From assembly GCF_018918155.1 (NCBI RefSeq), contig NZ_JAHLPY010000015.1, forward strand, positions 1 to 64,000: 64,000 nucleotides of DNA, written 5' to 3'. The DNA is from Anaerostipes sp. MSJ-23. Its GTDB lineage: Bacteria > Bacillota > Clostridia > Lachnospirales > Lachnospiraceae. The position numbers were made by a program, and so were the translations under genes. Position 1 is the stretch's first letter, and each line of letters opens with the position of its first letter. The notes beneath the pieces are model-generated. The model was not told the origin of the DNA. It saw only the letters and a program-made list of their open reading frames with translations, and did no database searches. Positions 27,082 to 37,029 of this stretch are shown here, one piece after another.

Positions 27082-28548
27082 TTATTTTTTCTCTGCTTGT
27101 CTAGTCTTCGGTACAACTACGATCACCTTAGTTCCAATATCTGGTTCACTTTCAAGGATCAACCCATATTCTTCTCCATAATATAATTTAATCCGCCGAT
27201 TTACATTTGCAATTCCAAACCCTGTTGTCCTGTTTACCCATATATCTTCATACATTTCTTTATTGATCTGAACTACCTGCTCAGGCTGCATACCAACTCC
27301 ATTATCTTCAACGATCAGGAATATATTATTTTCATCATCTACACTGGAAATCTTTATCATTCCTTTTTCTCTTTGTTTTTTCAATCCATGATATAATGCA
27401 TTTTCTACTAATGGCTGTAAAGTGATCTTTACAATATCATTTTTCTTGATCTCATCTGGGACATCAATAGAATATTCCATAATATCCCCGTATCTTAATT
27501 GTTGTATCTTTAAATAATTTTCAACATGCTCTAATTCTTCCCTGATCGATATCTTATCTTCTCCGTGACTTAAACTTGTACGGAAAAAGCCAGACAAGGC
27601 AGCTACCATTTCTACCACTTTGTCATCCTGATGATCAATGGCAAGCCACATGATCGTGTCCAATGTATTATAAAGGAAATGTGGATTAATTTGCTCTTGT
27701 AGTAACTGCATCTCTTTTTTTCGAAGATTTTGTTGTTCTACTTTTACATCTTCGATCAATCTCTCTACCTTTTGTGCCATATGTTCGAAATTATTTGTTA
27801 AGATCTGCAGCTCTTCTGTTGTATTTTGAGGTCCATGTACATCAAAATTTCCCTGCGCCACTTCCTTTGTCATCTCACATAATTGTCTGACTGGATAACT
27901 AATGCTTTGCGAAATCAATTTCGATAATTTCCATGTTATCAGAGACAAAAACAGCACAGCGATCAATGTGATCGTGATCGTATGCATGATTTCTTTTTCC
28001 AGTTTTACACGCATACTCTCCATATTCCCAATCTCATAGTAAATGTATTCGGATACTTTTTCTTTAATGATCTCTGTAAATACATTCACATTTAATCTTA
28101 ATCTCTGATTATTTTCCATATAATCGTTTTTTAGATCTGAGTGTTCAATTTCTTTAATGGAAATCTTCAGATTATCCAACAGTTTTCCTATCTGTCTCGT
28201 TCTTAATTTACTTTCATCTGTTACAGCATTTTTATTCAGTTCCTTTACCAGCTCCTTCGCTTCCTTAATCTCCTCATATGGTTTCATCGCATCAAAACTC
28301 TCTGCACCGATAACAATACGATACATTTTATAATCCATATCTTCTGAAAATGAGAAATTAAACTTGCTGGCTACTGATACGTTTTTTACTGCCTCATTAT
28401 AGCTTTCATTAAAATTTATCATGATAACAAGAAGCGTGATAATCCCCACTAACGCAGGAATTATCACGACCATCCTTAACCATTTTAGTTTTTTTTCTAT
28501 TGAGAACTGCCGAAATCGAGCAATAGATTCTCTCACATATTTTTTCAT
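27082..28548 (-). CDS. Sensor histidine kinase, LytS/YesM type
   Basis: A 488-residue membrane kinase. TM1 is near residues 25-45 (VVIIPALVGIITLLVIM), an extracellular loop of about 145 residues follows, TM2 is near 192-210, then HAMP (YPVRQLCEMTKEVAQGNF). The phospho-acceptor His is in NPHFLYNTLDTIMWLA (near 293) and the ATPase domain has ENALYHG, VEDNGVGM and GFGIANVNRRI. The start overlaps the response-regulator stop (TAATG). It lies next to a sugar-binding protein gene; in this family such kinases sense extracellular sugar, often through the binding protein. Confidence 0.9.
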   Translation of the reverse strand: MKKYVRESIARFRQFSIEKKLKWLRMVVIIPALVGIITLLVIMINFNESYNEAVKNVSVASKFNFSFSEDMDYKMYRIVIGAESFDAMKPYEEIKEAKELVKELNKNAVTDESKLRTRQIGKLLDNLKISIKEIEHSDLKNDYMENNQRLRLNVNVFTEIIKEKVSEYIYYEIGNMESMRVKLEKEIMHTITITLIAVLFLSLITWKLSKLISQSISYPVRQLCEMTKEVAQGNFDVHGPQNTTEELQILTNNFEHMAQKVERLIEDVKVEQQNLRKKEMQLLQEQINPHFLYNTLDTIMWLAIDHQDDKVVEMVAALSGFFRTSLSHGEDKISIREELEHVENYLKIQQLRYGDIMEYSIDVPDEIKKNDIVKITLQPLVENALYHGLKKQREKGMIKISSVDDENNIFLIVEDNGVGMQPEQVVQINKEMYEDIWVNRTTGFGIANVNRRIKLYYGEEYGLILESEPDIGTKVIVVVPKTRQAEKK

Positions 28549-30167
28549 TACATCCTCCTTGATCTATATTCACTTGGAGTACATCCTTGCGTTTTTTTAA
28601 ACAGGTAGCTAAAGTAATGTGGATCCTTATATCCCACTTCATAGCTGATCTGTGATGCTTTCATATCTGTAAAACAAAGCATTTCTTTTGCTTTATCCAT
28701 TCTGACTGATGTCAAAAATTCCACAAAAGATTTCCCTGTTTCTTGTTTAAACGTTGTACTAAAATGACTGCTGCTTAATCCAACCTGATCTGCAACATCA
28801 CTCAACGATAATGTTTCTTCTTGATAATTTTTCACAATAAATTCTTTTGCCTCCGTTATCAATGAAGAATGTTTCTTCCCTAATCTTTCATTTCGCATTC
28901 TGATCGCTTGTATGATAAGTTCTTCGATATACTCCGCTGCTTTCTCTCCTGTTGAAACTGCAGCGATCTGTTGTTTGTAATCCTTAAACGTGCGATCGAT
29001 ATTTGCTTTCTCAACTCCCATTTTCTCAACGAATTTCATAACACCTACCTGTATATTGATCAGCATATACTGACAAAACATAAAGGAATCCATATTAGAT
29101 TTTCCTAATGTCTTGGTATAATCCTCTACAAATAAATGTACAGCTTCTTCTTTTCCATTTTTCAAAAACTCTTCCAGCGATTCTGAATTTACTTTGGTAA
29201 AATCTACTTGCTGCAGATCTTCTGCTCTTTCTATCTTTTCATTATCTAATTTATCAAAAAACACCGCTTCATTCCCAGAAGACTGATACTGGTATGCAAA
29301 AGCCTTGCTTGCACTGTCGTAAGATTCCGAAAGGTTATGTAATCGTTCCACTGCATGTCCAATCCCTGCAAACCATTGTAGTTCTTTCTCTTTTTTCATA
29401 CGCTTTGTCAATGCTGCAACATAATCTTTTGCCACTTGTATGGTTTCCTCTGTATTCTGTGCCTTGATCATTAAAACATAGCCCTCTGTTACACGGTGAA
29501 AAACAATCATATTTTCAAACTGGCTGCTTACTTCTTCTACGATCGCATCTTCTTTGGTGCGAAGATCATATACTGCCTCTGTATCATTCTCATTCTTTGA
29601 AAATATTTTAAATAACATAAAATTGTATGCCGGTGCCATAAGATCTATTCCAAGTTCATTCCCTTGTTCCATTAATTTAGATACAGATATCTTTCCACGA
29701 ATCAGATTCCCGAAAAATTGATATCTCATATTTTTCATTTGTGTTTTTATATTTTTTTGTAATTTTTTTATATCTTCTTCCTGTCTTTTTTTCTTATCAA
29801 GCTTTTGTTTTACTTTATTTAGTGCTTCTAATAACTGCTCACCAGTTACTGGTTTGGTCAGATAATCTGTTACACCGATCTTGATCGCTTCTTTTGCATA
29901 GTCAAACTCCCCATATCCAGAAAGTATGATGATCTGTATTTTGGGCATTTTTTTCTTTAAGATATCACTTAATTCAAGTCCATCCATAAATGGCATCTTG
30001 ATATCTGTGATCACGATATCTGGATGTAGTTTTTCGATCATTGGAAGAGCCATCTCACCATCTGGTGCTTCTCCCGCAAATTCAAAACCATTTTCTTCCC
30101 ATTTTACGTTATTCTTTATGCTCTCACGAATGATCTTTTCATCTTCTACTAAAAATACTTTGATCAT
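28548..30167 (-). CDS. Response regulator with AraC-type output (YesN-like)
   Basis: A 539-residue regulator. The receiver domain (1-120) has the phospho-acceptor Asp in PDIVITDIKMPF (near 55), the acidic pair in LVEDEK and a Lys in DYLTKPV. A coiled linker (about 125-160, KKRQEEDIKKLQKN) and a long middle region lead to an AraC HTH pair at about 435-539 (LSDVADQVGLSSSHFSTTFK and ASQISYEVGYKDPHYFSYLF). Cognate partner of the adjacent kinase; probably activates the binding-protein/transporter genes downstream. RBS GAGGAAGG. Confidence 0.92.
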   Translation of the reverse strand: MIKVFLVEDEKIIRESIKNNVKWEENGFEFAGEAPDGEMALPMIEKLHPDIVITDIKMPFMDGLELSDILKKKMPKIQIIILSGYGEFDYAKEAIKIGVTDYLTKPVTGEQLLEALNKVKQKLDKKKRQEEDIKKLQKNIKTQMKNMRYQFFGNLIRGKISVSKLMEQGNELGIDLMAPAYNFMLFKIFSKNENDTEAVYDLRTKEDAIVEEVSSQFENMIVFHRVTEGYVLMIKAQNTEETIQVAKDYVAALTKRMKKEKELQWFAGIGHAVERLHNLSESYDSASKAFAYQYQSSGNEAVFFDKLDNEKIERAEDLQQVDFTKVNSESLEEFLKNGKEEAVHLFVEDYTKTLGKSNMDSFMFCQYMLINIQVGVMKFVEKMGVEKANIDRTFKDYKQQIAAVSTGEKAAEYIEELIIQAIRMRNERLGKKHSSLITEAKEFIVKNYQEETLSLSDVADQVGLSSSHFSTTFKQETGKSFVEFLTSVRMDKAKEMLCFTDMKASQISYEVGYKDPHYFSYLFKKTQGCTPSEYRSRRM

Positions 30168-30231
30168 ATTACCTTCCTCTTTTCTAAAATATTATTATAC
30201 TCTCTTATAGAATTATCTTCCAGAAATAAAC

Positions 30232-30287
30232 AAGAACATATCCATACAAATAAAAAGGGAAGGGGATATTGTATGGATATGATTCTT
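30232..30287. terminator. Strong hairpin after galM
   Basis: AAGAA-CATATCCATACAA (30232-30249) pairs with TTGTATGGATATG-A-TTCTT (30269-30287): a perfect 13-bp core plus 5 bp, with T-rich sequence beyond it on both strands. It separates the araR-galM operon from the two-component genes, which have their own TATAAT upstream (minus strand, near 30200). Confidence 0.8.
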
Positions 30288-30308
30288 ATTTTTTTATTTC
30301 AATCTATA

Positions 30309-31325
30309 TTATTCTGTTTCAAATCGGTATGTTGTCACTGCTTCATACTCTTCGCCTTTTCTTAAGATAACTCTTGGCTTTTTCTCTATATTCATAGAAT
30401 TAGGCAAGAATTGTGGTTCTAATGCAACACCATCTCTGTTCTCATATGGTTTTCCAAATTTACCATCACTTCCTTCTGCCAGAAAGTTTCCTGCATACAG
30501 TTGCATACATGGAAGTGTTGTCGTGATCGTTAATTTTCGTCCACTTTCTTTATCATATAAGACTGCCTGATCTTTCTCATCCTTTAGCATAAAACAATGA
30601 TCATAGCCTCCAACAAATCTCAACTGTTCATCATCATCATGAATCCGTTCTCCAATCTCATGAAAACTTTTAAAATCAAATGGTGTATTCTCTACATCCA
30701 AAAACTCACCTGTTGGAAGACCATTCTCATCTGCACATGCAATCTGATCTGATTTGATCATCAATTGATGATCATAGATCTTACTGTCTTTTGCTGAAAG
30801 ATTAAAAAATGAATGATTGGCTATATTGATCAATGTATCCTGATCTGACACTGCTTCATATTCCATCTTTAATTCATTTCCAGATAGACGATATACGATC
30901 TTTAAATAAAGATTTCCCGGAAATCCTTCTTCCATATCTGGAGAAAGATAGATAAAACGGACTCCATCTTCTAAGATCTCATAGTTAAAAATCTTCTGAT
31001 TAAATCCATTTATACCACCATGAAGCGTATTCGGTCCGGAATTTACTGCAAGTTTATAGGTCTTTCCATTCAACTGAAACTCTCCATTTGCAATTCTGTT
31101 TGCAACACGTCCGATGATACATCCTAAAAATTTATCATCTTTATGACAATCTTCCACATCTTGATATCCAAGAACGACATCTCCATAATTTCCATCTCTG
31201 TCTTTTGTGAACACAGATAAAATATGACAACCAAGGTTACTCGTGATCACTTTTATCTCATCATTTTGTAATTCAAATAAGCAGACTCCATTTTGTCTTT
31301 TTTCGATCATTTTTACTTTCATCAT
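30309..31325 (-). CDS. galM: Aldose 1-epimerase (mutarotase)
   Basis: A 338-residue cytoplasmic mutarotase that interconverts alpha and beta anomers of aldoses such as L-arabinose or galactose. Catalytic-site motifs are the substrate Arg in GRVANRIANGEF (near 73), the conserved NTLHGG (near 98), the His in NIANHSFFNL (near 168) and the base Glu in VALEPQFLPNS (near 302). Last gene of the araR-araA-kinase-araD-galM operon, where supplying the anomer used by the isomerase would make sense. The ribosome site is weak and the tandem ATGATG leaves the start uncertain by one codon. Confidence 0.9.
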   Translation of the reverse strand: MMKVKMIEKRQNGVCLFELQNDEIKVITSNLGCHILSVFTKDRDGNYGDVVLGYQDVEDCHKDDKFLGCIIGRVANRIANGEFQLNGKTYKLAVNSGPNTLHGGINGFNQKIFNYEILEDGVRFIYLSPDMEEGFPGNLYLKIVYRLSGNELKMEYEAVSDQDTLINIANHSFFNLSAKDSKIYDHQLMIKSDQIACADENGLPTGEFLDVENTPFDFKSFHEIGERIHDDDEQLRFVGGYDHCFMLKDEKDQAVLYDKESGRKLTITTTLPCMQLYAGNFLAEGSDGKFGKPYENRDGVALEPQFLPNSMNIEKKPRVILRKGEEYEAVTTYRFETE

Positions 31326-31378
31326 TTTACAACACTTTCTTTTAAATTTTATCTGATATCTTTATTGATCCATTTTCA

Positions 31379-32071
31379 TTATTTGCCTTGGCCATAGTAA
31401 GCATTTGCCCCATGTTTTCTGAAGAAATGTTTATCCTGCAGATATTGTGGTGCTGGCTTTGCTTCTGGATTTAAATGCTCGCAACGGTATGCCATCTTTG
31501 CGACTTCTTCTAAGACAACGGCATTATGAACTGCCTCGGCTGCATCAGCTCCCCATGTAAATGGTCCATGATTTGTACAAAGTACTCCTGGAACATAAAC
31601 TGGATCCTTATCTTTAAATGTCTCAATGATCACCAATCCTGTATTCTTCTCATAGGCTTCTTCAATTTCTTCTTTTGTGAGACTTCTTGCACATGGAATT
31701 TCTCCATAGAAGTAATCTGCATGTGTTGTTCCATAGCATGGAATACTTCTCCCCGCCTGTGCCCATGATGTTGCCCATGGGGAATGTGTATGTACAATTC
31801 CTCCTAAATCTTTGAATGCTTTATATAATTCAATATGCGTTGGTGTATCAGAAGATGGATTTAAATCTCCTTCCACTCTGTTTCCATCAAGATCCATGAC
31901 AACCATATCTTCTGGAGAAAGTTTATCATAATCCACACTACTTGGTTTAATAACAAATAAACCACTTTCTCTATCAATTCCGCTGACATTTCCCCATGTA
32001 TATGTGATCAGACCTCTTTTAGGAAGTTCCATATTTGCTTCATAGACTTCTTTTTTTAATTGCTCTAACAT
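31379..32071 (-). CDS. araD: L-ribulose-5-phosphate 4-epimerase
   Basis: A 230-residue zinc enzyme that converts L-ribulose 5-phosphate to D-xylulose 5-phosphate, the last step of arabinose catabolism. Seen: GNVSGID (phosphate-binding loop, near 28), zinc-ligand His residues in [13 protein letters not shown] (near 94-106), the conserved Tyr/His stretch [15 protein letters not shown] and a third His in [12 protein letters not shown] (near 170). RBS AAGGAG. It follows the kinase gene by 14 bases. The length matches AraD of Bacillus and E. coli (about 230). Confidence 0.94.
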   Translation of the reverse strand: MLEQLKKEVYEANMELPKRGLITYTWGNVSGIDRESGLFVIKPSSVDYDKLSPEDMVVMDLDGNRVEGDLNPSSDTPTHIELYKAFKDLGGIVHTHSPWATSWAQAGRSIPCYGTTHADYFYGEIPCARSLTKEEIEEAYEKNTGLVIIETFKDKDPVYVPGVLCTNHGPFTWGADAAEAVHNAVVLEEVAKMAYRCEHLNPEAKPAPQYLQDKHFFRKHGANAYYGQGK

Positions 32072-32085
32072 CTTTCGTCTCCTTT

Positions 32086-33678
32086 TTACATCACATCAAC
32101 TGCAACTCGTTCAAGTGCAAGACCTTTTTGATATCGTTTGATAAATTCATCAAAACCTTCTACATCTTTTTCATCTGGAGCGATCGTTGTACCTTCTTCC
32201 CCTGCAAATACTTTGTCAGAAAGATAGGTATCAAGTGTCTCATCTTCTGCTTTATCCAGCATATAGGCTGCAAGGATCGCCATTCCCCATGCACCACCTT
32301 CTCCAGCTGTTTTCATAACTGATACTGGTGCATTCACAGCTGCTGCCATGATCTTTTGTCCAACACCTTCTGTTTTGAATAATCCACCATGTCCCAGCAT
32401 TTTATCAACTTTGACATCTTCTTCCTTCATCAAGATATCAAGCCCCGTCTTCAAAGCTCCAAGTGCTGTGTATAGATGAACTCTCATAAAGTTTGCAAGA
32501 TTAAAATTACTATCTGGTTTTCTTACAAATAATGGCCTTCCTTCTTCAAATCCTGTGATATGTTCTCCTGAGAAATAGTTGTATGCAAGTAATCCACCAC
32601 AATCCTTGTCACCTTCTAATGCTTTATTGTAAAGAGTTCCATAAAGCTGATCCATATCTACATCTTCCACACCAAAGTTCTGTGCAAATTCTTTAAATAA
32701 GTTGACCCATGCATTCAGATCTGATGTACAGTTATTACAATGTACCATACCCACAAGATCACCTGATGGCGTTGTGACAAGATCGATCTCATCATAAACT
32801 TTCTTTAATTCTTTCTCTAAAACAATCATTGCAAAAACACTTGTTCCTGCAGATACATTTCCTGTTTTTCTTGTCACGCTGTTTGTCGCAACCATTCCAG
32901 TTCCTGCATCTCCTTCTGGAGGACATAAAGGAATTCCAGCTTCCAGATTACCAGATGGATCTAATAATTTTGCTCCTTCTTCGCTTAAGATACCCGCTTT
33001 ATCTCCAGCTATTAAAACTTTTGGTAAGATATTTTCTAATTTCCATCCAAATTTTTTATCTTTGATCAGGTTGTCAAATGTCTTGATCATCGTCTGGTTA
33101 TAATCTTTTGTTTCGATATCGATTGGGAACATTCCAGACGCTTCTCCAACACCGAGCACCTTTTCACCTGTTAATTTCCAATGGACATATCCTGCCAGTG
33201 TTGTCAGATAATCAATATCTTTTACATGTTCTTCTTCTTTTAAAATTGCCTGATACAGATGTGCGATACTCCATCTTTGAGGAATGTGATAAGAAAATGC
33301 TTCCGTTAATTTCTCAGAAGCTTCTTCTGTCATTGTATTTCTCCATGTTCGGAATGGCACTAACAATTCTCCATCTTTATCAAATGCCATATATCCATGC
33401 ATCATCGCACTAAATCCGATACTTCCAACCTTAGTTAGTGTAATATCATATTTTTCTTTCACGTCGTTTACCAAGTTTTGGTAACTGTCTTGTAGTCCAC
33501 TCCAGATGTCTTCTAATGTATAAGTCCATATATTATTCTCCAGACGATTTTCCCAGTCATGGCTTCCGGATGCAATCGGATGATGATCTTTGTCGATCAG
33601 TACAACTTTGATCCTTGTTGATCCAAATTCGATTCCCAATGCTGTTTTTCCATCTGCGATCATTTGCTTTGTTTCCAT
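32086..33678 (-). CDS. FGGY-family kinase, probable L-ribulokinase
   Basis: A 530-residue sugar kinase of the FGGY family. The N-terminal phosphate-binding loop reads [16 protein letters not shown] (near 13-28), then MMHGYMAFD, the second-domain loop [12 protein letters not shown] (near 275) and [20 protein letters not shown] near 433. It lies between araA and araD and so probably phosphorylates L-ribulose. It differs from classic AraB (about 560 residues, GIDFGTDS start), belonging instead to the group often annotated as xylulokinase-like in clostridia, so the symbol is left open. RBS GGAGG before ATG. Confidence 0.85.
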   Translation of the reverse strand: METKQMIADGKTALGIEFGSTRIKVVLIDKDHHPIASGSHDWENRLENNIWTYTLEDIWSGLQDSYQNLVNDVKEKYDITLTKVGSIGFSAMMHGYMAFDKDGELLVPFRTWRNTMTEEASEKLTEAFSYHIPQRWSIAHLYQAILKEEEHVKDIDYLTTLAGYVHWKLTGEKVLGVGEASGMFPIDIETKDYNQTMIKTFDNLIKDKKFGWKLENILPKVLIAGDKAGILSEEGAKLLDPSGNLEAGIPLCPPEGDAGTGMVATNSVTRKTGNVSAGTSVFAMIVLEKELKKVYDEIDLVTTPSGDLVGMVHCNNCTSDLNAWVNLFKEFAQNFGVEDVDMDQLYGTLYNKALEGDKDCGGLLAYNYFSGEHITGFEEGRPLFVRKPDSNFNLANFMRVHLYTALGALKTGLDILMKEEDVKVDKMLGHGGLFKTEGVGQKIMAAAVNAPVSVMKTAGEGGAWGMAILAAYMLDKAEDETLDTYLSDKVFAGEEGTTIAPDEKDVEGFDEFIKRYQKGLALERVAVDVM

Positions 33679-33695
33679 GGTACTACCTCCATTTT

Positions 33696-35192
33696 CTAAC
33701 GATAAACTACTTCATTCCATCTTAATTCATTCTTTAATGTTCTGATATCTGTATTCTCATCAATGACAACACTCTCTATTCCCATAGCCTCTGCCCATGC
33801 AACCATCTGATCTACACTAAGATCATAAGAAAATGCTGTATGATGTGCTCCACCAGCTAATATCCATGCCTCTGCTCCTTTATAAAGATCTGGTTTTGGT
33901 GTCCAGAATGCCGTAGCTACTGGAAGCTCTGGCATTGGTTTTTCTGTCTTTTTGCAATCCACTTTATTAATGATCAGACGGAAACGATGTCCAAGATCGA
34001 TCAAAGAAGTGGCTATTCCTTCTCCTTCTTTTGCCGTAAATACAAGTCTTGCAGGATCTTCACGATCTCCCATGGATAATGAATTTACTTTGATTGAAAC
34101 AGGACCATCCGCGATCGTTGGGCATACTTCCAACATATGAGCTTCTAAGATACCCTCTTTTCCCGGAACAAAATTGTATGTATAATCTTCCATAAATGAT
34201 GTTCCTTTGGCATCTTTCTTTCCTGCTGTCATAACTTTCATCAGTCGTACCATTGCTGCTGTCTTCCAGTCACCTTCTGCACCAAATCCATAACCTTTTT
34301 CCATTAATCTCTGAATCGCAAGTCCTGGAAGCTGTTTTAATCCACCAAGATCGCCAAAGTGTGTAACAACTGCCTGATAATCATGGTCTTTTAAGAATTT
34401 TTCCAGTCCGATCTCGATTCCTGCCTGTACCTCTACATGTTTCTTAAATTCGATTGGATCTCTGCCCTCTAATAAAAGATTGTATTTTTCATAATATAAC
34501 TGTGTCAGTGCATCAATATCACCTTTGCTGACTGCATTGACATAATCTACAACTTCATTGACTGGATATGCATCGATCTCCCATCCAAATTTAATCTGTG
34601 CTTCGACTTTATCACCTTCTGTAACCGCAACATTTCTCATATTATCCGCAATCCTTACCACACGGATATTTTTACTTTCCACCATTCCGATCGCACTTCT
34701 CATCCAAGATGCGATCTTTTCTTTCACTTCTTTTGATTCATAATATCCAACAACAACTTCTCTTGGGATTCCCATTCTTGTTACGATATGTCCAAATTCC
34801 CTGTCACCATGTGCTGACTGGTTTTCATTCATAAAATCCATATCAATCGTGTCATATGGGATTTCTTCATTAAACTGTGTGTGAAGATGTAATAATGGTT
34901 TCTTAAATGCCTGTAATCCTGCGATCCATGATTTTGCTGGGGAGAATGTGTGCATCCATGTGATGACACCGGCACATTCTTCATCTGCATTTGCTTCTTC
35001 AAATGTTCTTCTGATCGAAGTACTATCAATTAATGTCGGTTTCCATACAACTTCAAATGGTAAGATACCACTTTCATTGAAATTCTGCACAATGATCTGT
35101 GCATGTTTTGCCACATGACTTAAACATTCATCTCCATATAAATCCTGTGATCCTGTTGCAAACCAAAATTTGTAATTCTTTCTAAGTTCCAT
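33696..35192 (-). CDS. araA: L-arabinose isomerase
   Basis: A 498-residue enzyme that converts L-arabinose to L-ribulose. Canonical AraA motifs: [16 protein letters not shown] at the N-terminus, [15 protein letters not shown] (near 79-93), [29 protein letters not shown] (near 117-134), the catalytic Glu in [11 protein letters not shown] (near 306) and a second in FMEDYTYNF (near 333), and metal-ligand His residues. RBS GGGAGG. It starts 23 bases after araR, so regulator and enzyme share a transcript. A second isomerase-family gene is at the end of the transporter cluster. Confidence 0.96.
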   Translation of the reverse strand: MELRKNYKFWFATGSQDLYGDECLSHVAKHAQIIVQNFNESGILPFEVVWKPTLIDSTSIRRTFEEANADEECAGVITWMHTFSPAKSWIAGLQAFKKPLLHLHTQFNEEIPYDTIDMDFMNENQSAHGDREFGHIVTRMGIPREVVVGYYESKEVKEKIASWMRSAIGMVESKNIRVVRIADNMRNVAVTEGDKVEAQIKFGWEIDAYPVNEVVDYVNAVSKGDIDALTQLYYEKYNLLLEGRDPIEFKKHVEVQAGIEIGLEKFLKDHDYQAVVTHFGDLGGLKQLPGLAIQRLMEKGYGFGAEGDWKTAAMVRLMKVMTAGKKDAKGTSFMEDYTYNFVPGKEGILEAHMLEVCPTIADGPVSIKVNSLSMGDREDPARLVFTAKEGEGIATSLIDLGHRFRLIINKVDCKKTEKPMPELPVATAFWTPKPDLYKGAEAWILAGGAHHTAFSYDLSVDQMVAWAEAMGIESVVIDENTDIRTLKNELRWNEVVYR

Positions 35193-35215
35193 TTTTCTGC
35201 CTCCCAGTTTTATAT

Positions 35216-36319
35216 CTATTCTTGATTCCTATTTTTACATGAGTTTCCGATCACCAATTTCGGTTCGATCAAATACTCTGTTTTCATATCTTTGTCTGAT
35301 CCACCTTGTATCTTTTCTAGCAACAACTGTCCTGCCATCTTGCCAAGTTTTTCCTGTGGATGAGCAATGGTCGTTAGAGAAAGTGGATGCTGATGTGCAA
35401 GCATTGAATTATCATATCCTGTAATCGACAAGTCTTCTGGAATTGAAACACCAATCTGATGCAATCCTCCAATGATCGAAAATGCGATCTGGTCATTGTA
35501 ACAGACAACTGCATCCATCTTTCTTTGATCCTTTATCATCTGAACAACTGATGTTACTGGTTTCGTCTGACGATCTTCTGTATGAAACCAGACAACCATA
35601 TCTGGATCATATTGATATCCTGCTTCCTGAAGTGCCCTCACATAACCTTTATGTCGTTCTCTTCCTTGATGATCATCTGCTTTAAAAACTCCTGCGATAT
35701 GTTGATGTCCCATATCGATCAGATATTTTGTAAGCAGATAACCTCCTTTACAGTCGTCCATAAGAATGTGGGGTTTGTCTTTCATCTCCTCATAGACTCC
35801 ATGAATGAAAATGTAGGGAATTTCATATTTATCAAGGTTCTCATAAAGTTTTGGATGTCTGCATACAATCTCACTTTTACTTGGCTCAATGATCAAGCCA
35901 TCAATATCTTTTGTAAGAATATCTTCAAGACATGCTGTCTCTCCTCGTCTGCTATTTTCTGTTGTCTTAAAAATAATGCTGTATCCATCTTTGGAAAGAA
36001 CACTGTTGATTCCCTGGATCAATCTAGGGAATATATAATCAGAAATATAGGTTGTAACCACTGCAATGTTCTTTGATTCCTTTTTATGAAGTGCCCGTTC
36101 TGTACAAAACGTTCCCTTTCCATGAACTGCAATGATATAACCTTCTTCTTCCAGAATTGACAGCGCTTTACGTACGGTATGGCGGCTAAGATCATATTCC
36201 TGTACCAGTTGATTCTCTGACGGCATCTTATCTCCCGGTTGATAGACACCAGATAAAATATCATTCTTCAGTGATTCCTTTAATGTGTGATATTTCATTT
36301 CTCCTTTGTTCTTTCCCAT
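35216..36319 (-). CDS. araR: AraR-type repressor (GntR HTH with LacI-like sensor domain)
   Basis: A 367-residue transcription factor. The N-terminal GntR winged helix (about 10-75) has the recognition segment NQLVQEYDLSRHTVRKALSI, and the LacI-type effector domain (about 85-360) ends with TTIAHPQEKLGKMAGQLLLE. This fusion is the AraR architecture that releases DNA when it binds L-arabinose. The start is set at 36319: GGAGG lies 9 bases upstream, while the ATG at 36328 is right next to it. A palindrome upstream (36356-36381) is a likely operator, making the operon self-repressed. Confidence 0.9.
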   Translation of the reverse strand: MGKNKGEMKYHTLKESLKNDILSGVYQPGDKMPSENQLVQEYDLSRHTVRKALSILEEEGYIIAVHGKGTFCTERALHKKESKNIAVVTTYISDYIFPRLIQGINSVLSKDGYSIIFKTTENSRRGETACLEDILTKDIDGLIIEPSKSEIVCRHPKLYENLDKYEIPYIFIHGVYEEMKDKPHILMDDCKGGYLLTKYLIDMGHQHIAGVFKADDHQGRERHKGYVRALQEAGYQYDPDMVVWFHTEDRQTKPVTSVVQMIKDQRKMDAVVCYNDQIAFSIIGGLHQIGVSIPEDLSITGYDNSMLAHQHPLSLTTIAHPQEKLGKMAGQLLLEKIQGGSDKDMKTEYLIEPKLVIGNSCKNRNQE

Positions 36320-36355
36320 GTTTGACATCCTCCTTCCTTATGGTTCTCATTTTAA

Positions 36356-36381
36356 AACTTGTATGGTCCTCTTTACAAGTT
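36356..36381. promoter_or_regulatory. Probable AraR operator
   Basis: AACTTGT (36356-36362) and ACAAGTT (36375-36381) form an inverted repeat 37 bases before araR. The half-sites match the AnTTGTa/tACAAnT halves of known AraR operators, but the gap between them is 12 bases rather than 4. Operator role inferred from half-site sequence and position. Confidence 0.5.
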
Positions 36382-36530
36382 GTTGTTTATGGTCGGTATT
36401 AACAATATTTTCACTTTATTTCTATGCACTTTTAACAAAAACTATTTTTTCTATCATTCTGCTTTTCCTTTTCTACTATCTCATGCTATACTGACTATCA
36501 AGAAGGAGTAACATACGATTGGAGGATTTC

Positions 36531-36881
36531 ATGAAAATTTTGTGTGTAACAAAATGCCCGACTGGAATGGTTCAAACCTATGTTGCGGCAGAGAAACTAG
36601 AACAGGCAGGTGAGAAACTTGGTGTTGATCTTTCTGTGGAAACACAGGGAGCTATGGGAATTCAAAATAAGTTTTCCCCTGAACAGATCGACGAAGCTGA
36701 TTATATTGTGATCGCTGCTGATGTTGCGATCGACGAAGCTTCCCGCTTCGGTAATAAAAAGCTTTATGTCACATCTTTAGAAGATGCCATTGTTCATCCT
36801 GAACAGATTTTAGAATCTCTGACAACCAAGTCCTATTCTTATCAGGATGCAACTGTATCGAATAAGAAGATTCTTGGCTAG
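36531..36881 (+). CDS. Orphan fructose-type PTS EIIB protein
   Basis: A 116-residue phosphotransferase IIB domain of the fructose/mannitol superfamily. The phospho-acceptor Cys is residue 9 in CVTKCPTGMVQTYVAAEKLE; most relatives have CPTGIAHT, and here MVQT replaces IAHT. The rest has the usual ETQGAMGIQNKFSPEQIDEAD and VIAADVAIDEASRF. The start is ATG 36531 with GGAGG 5 bases upstream; a TTG at 36519 lies before the ribosome site. No EIIA or EIIC lies nearby and a terminator follows at once, so it is a stand-alone gene, perhaps a phosphorylation relay or regulator. Confidence 0.85.
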   Translation: MKILCVTKCPTGMVQTYVAAEKLEQAGEKLGVDLSVETQGAMGIQNKFSPEQIDEADYIVIAADVAIDEASRFGNKKLYVTSLEDAIVHPEQILESLTTKSYSYQDATVSNKKILG

Positions 36882-36883
36882 AA

Positions 36884-36934
36884 AAAAGCCATCACATTTA
36901 TGATCTTAATAGTCACTAATGTGGTGGTTTTTTT
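36884..36934 (+). terminator. Terminator of the EIIB gene
   Basis: AAAAAGCCATCACATT (to 36899) pairs with AATGTGGTGGTTTTTT (from 36918). GCCATCACATT against AATGTGGTGGT gives an 11-bp stem followed by seven T. Confidence 0.85.
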
Positions 36935-37029
36935 CAAATATATGTGATGATGATCAGATCAAAATATAATTTGTAAATTACGTTTATTTATGTTAAACTA
37001 GAACATATATTCGAAAGGAACTGTCTGAT

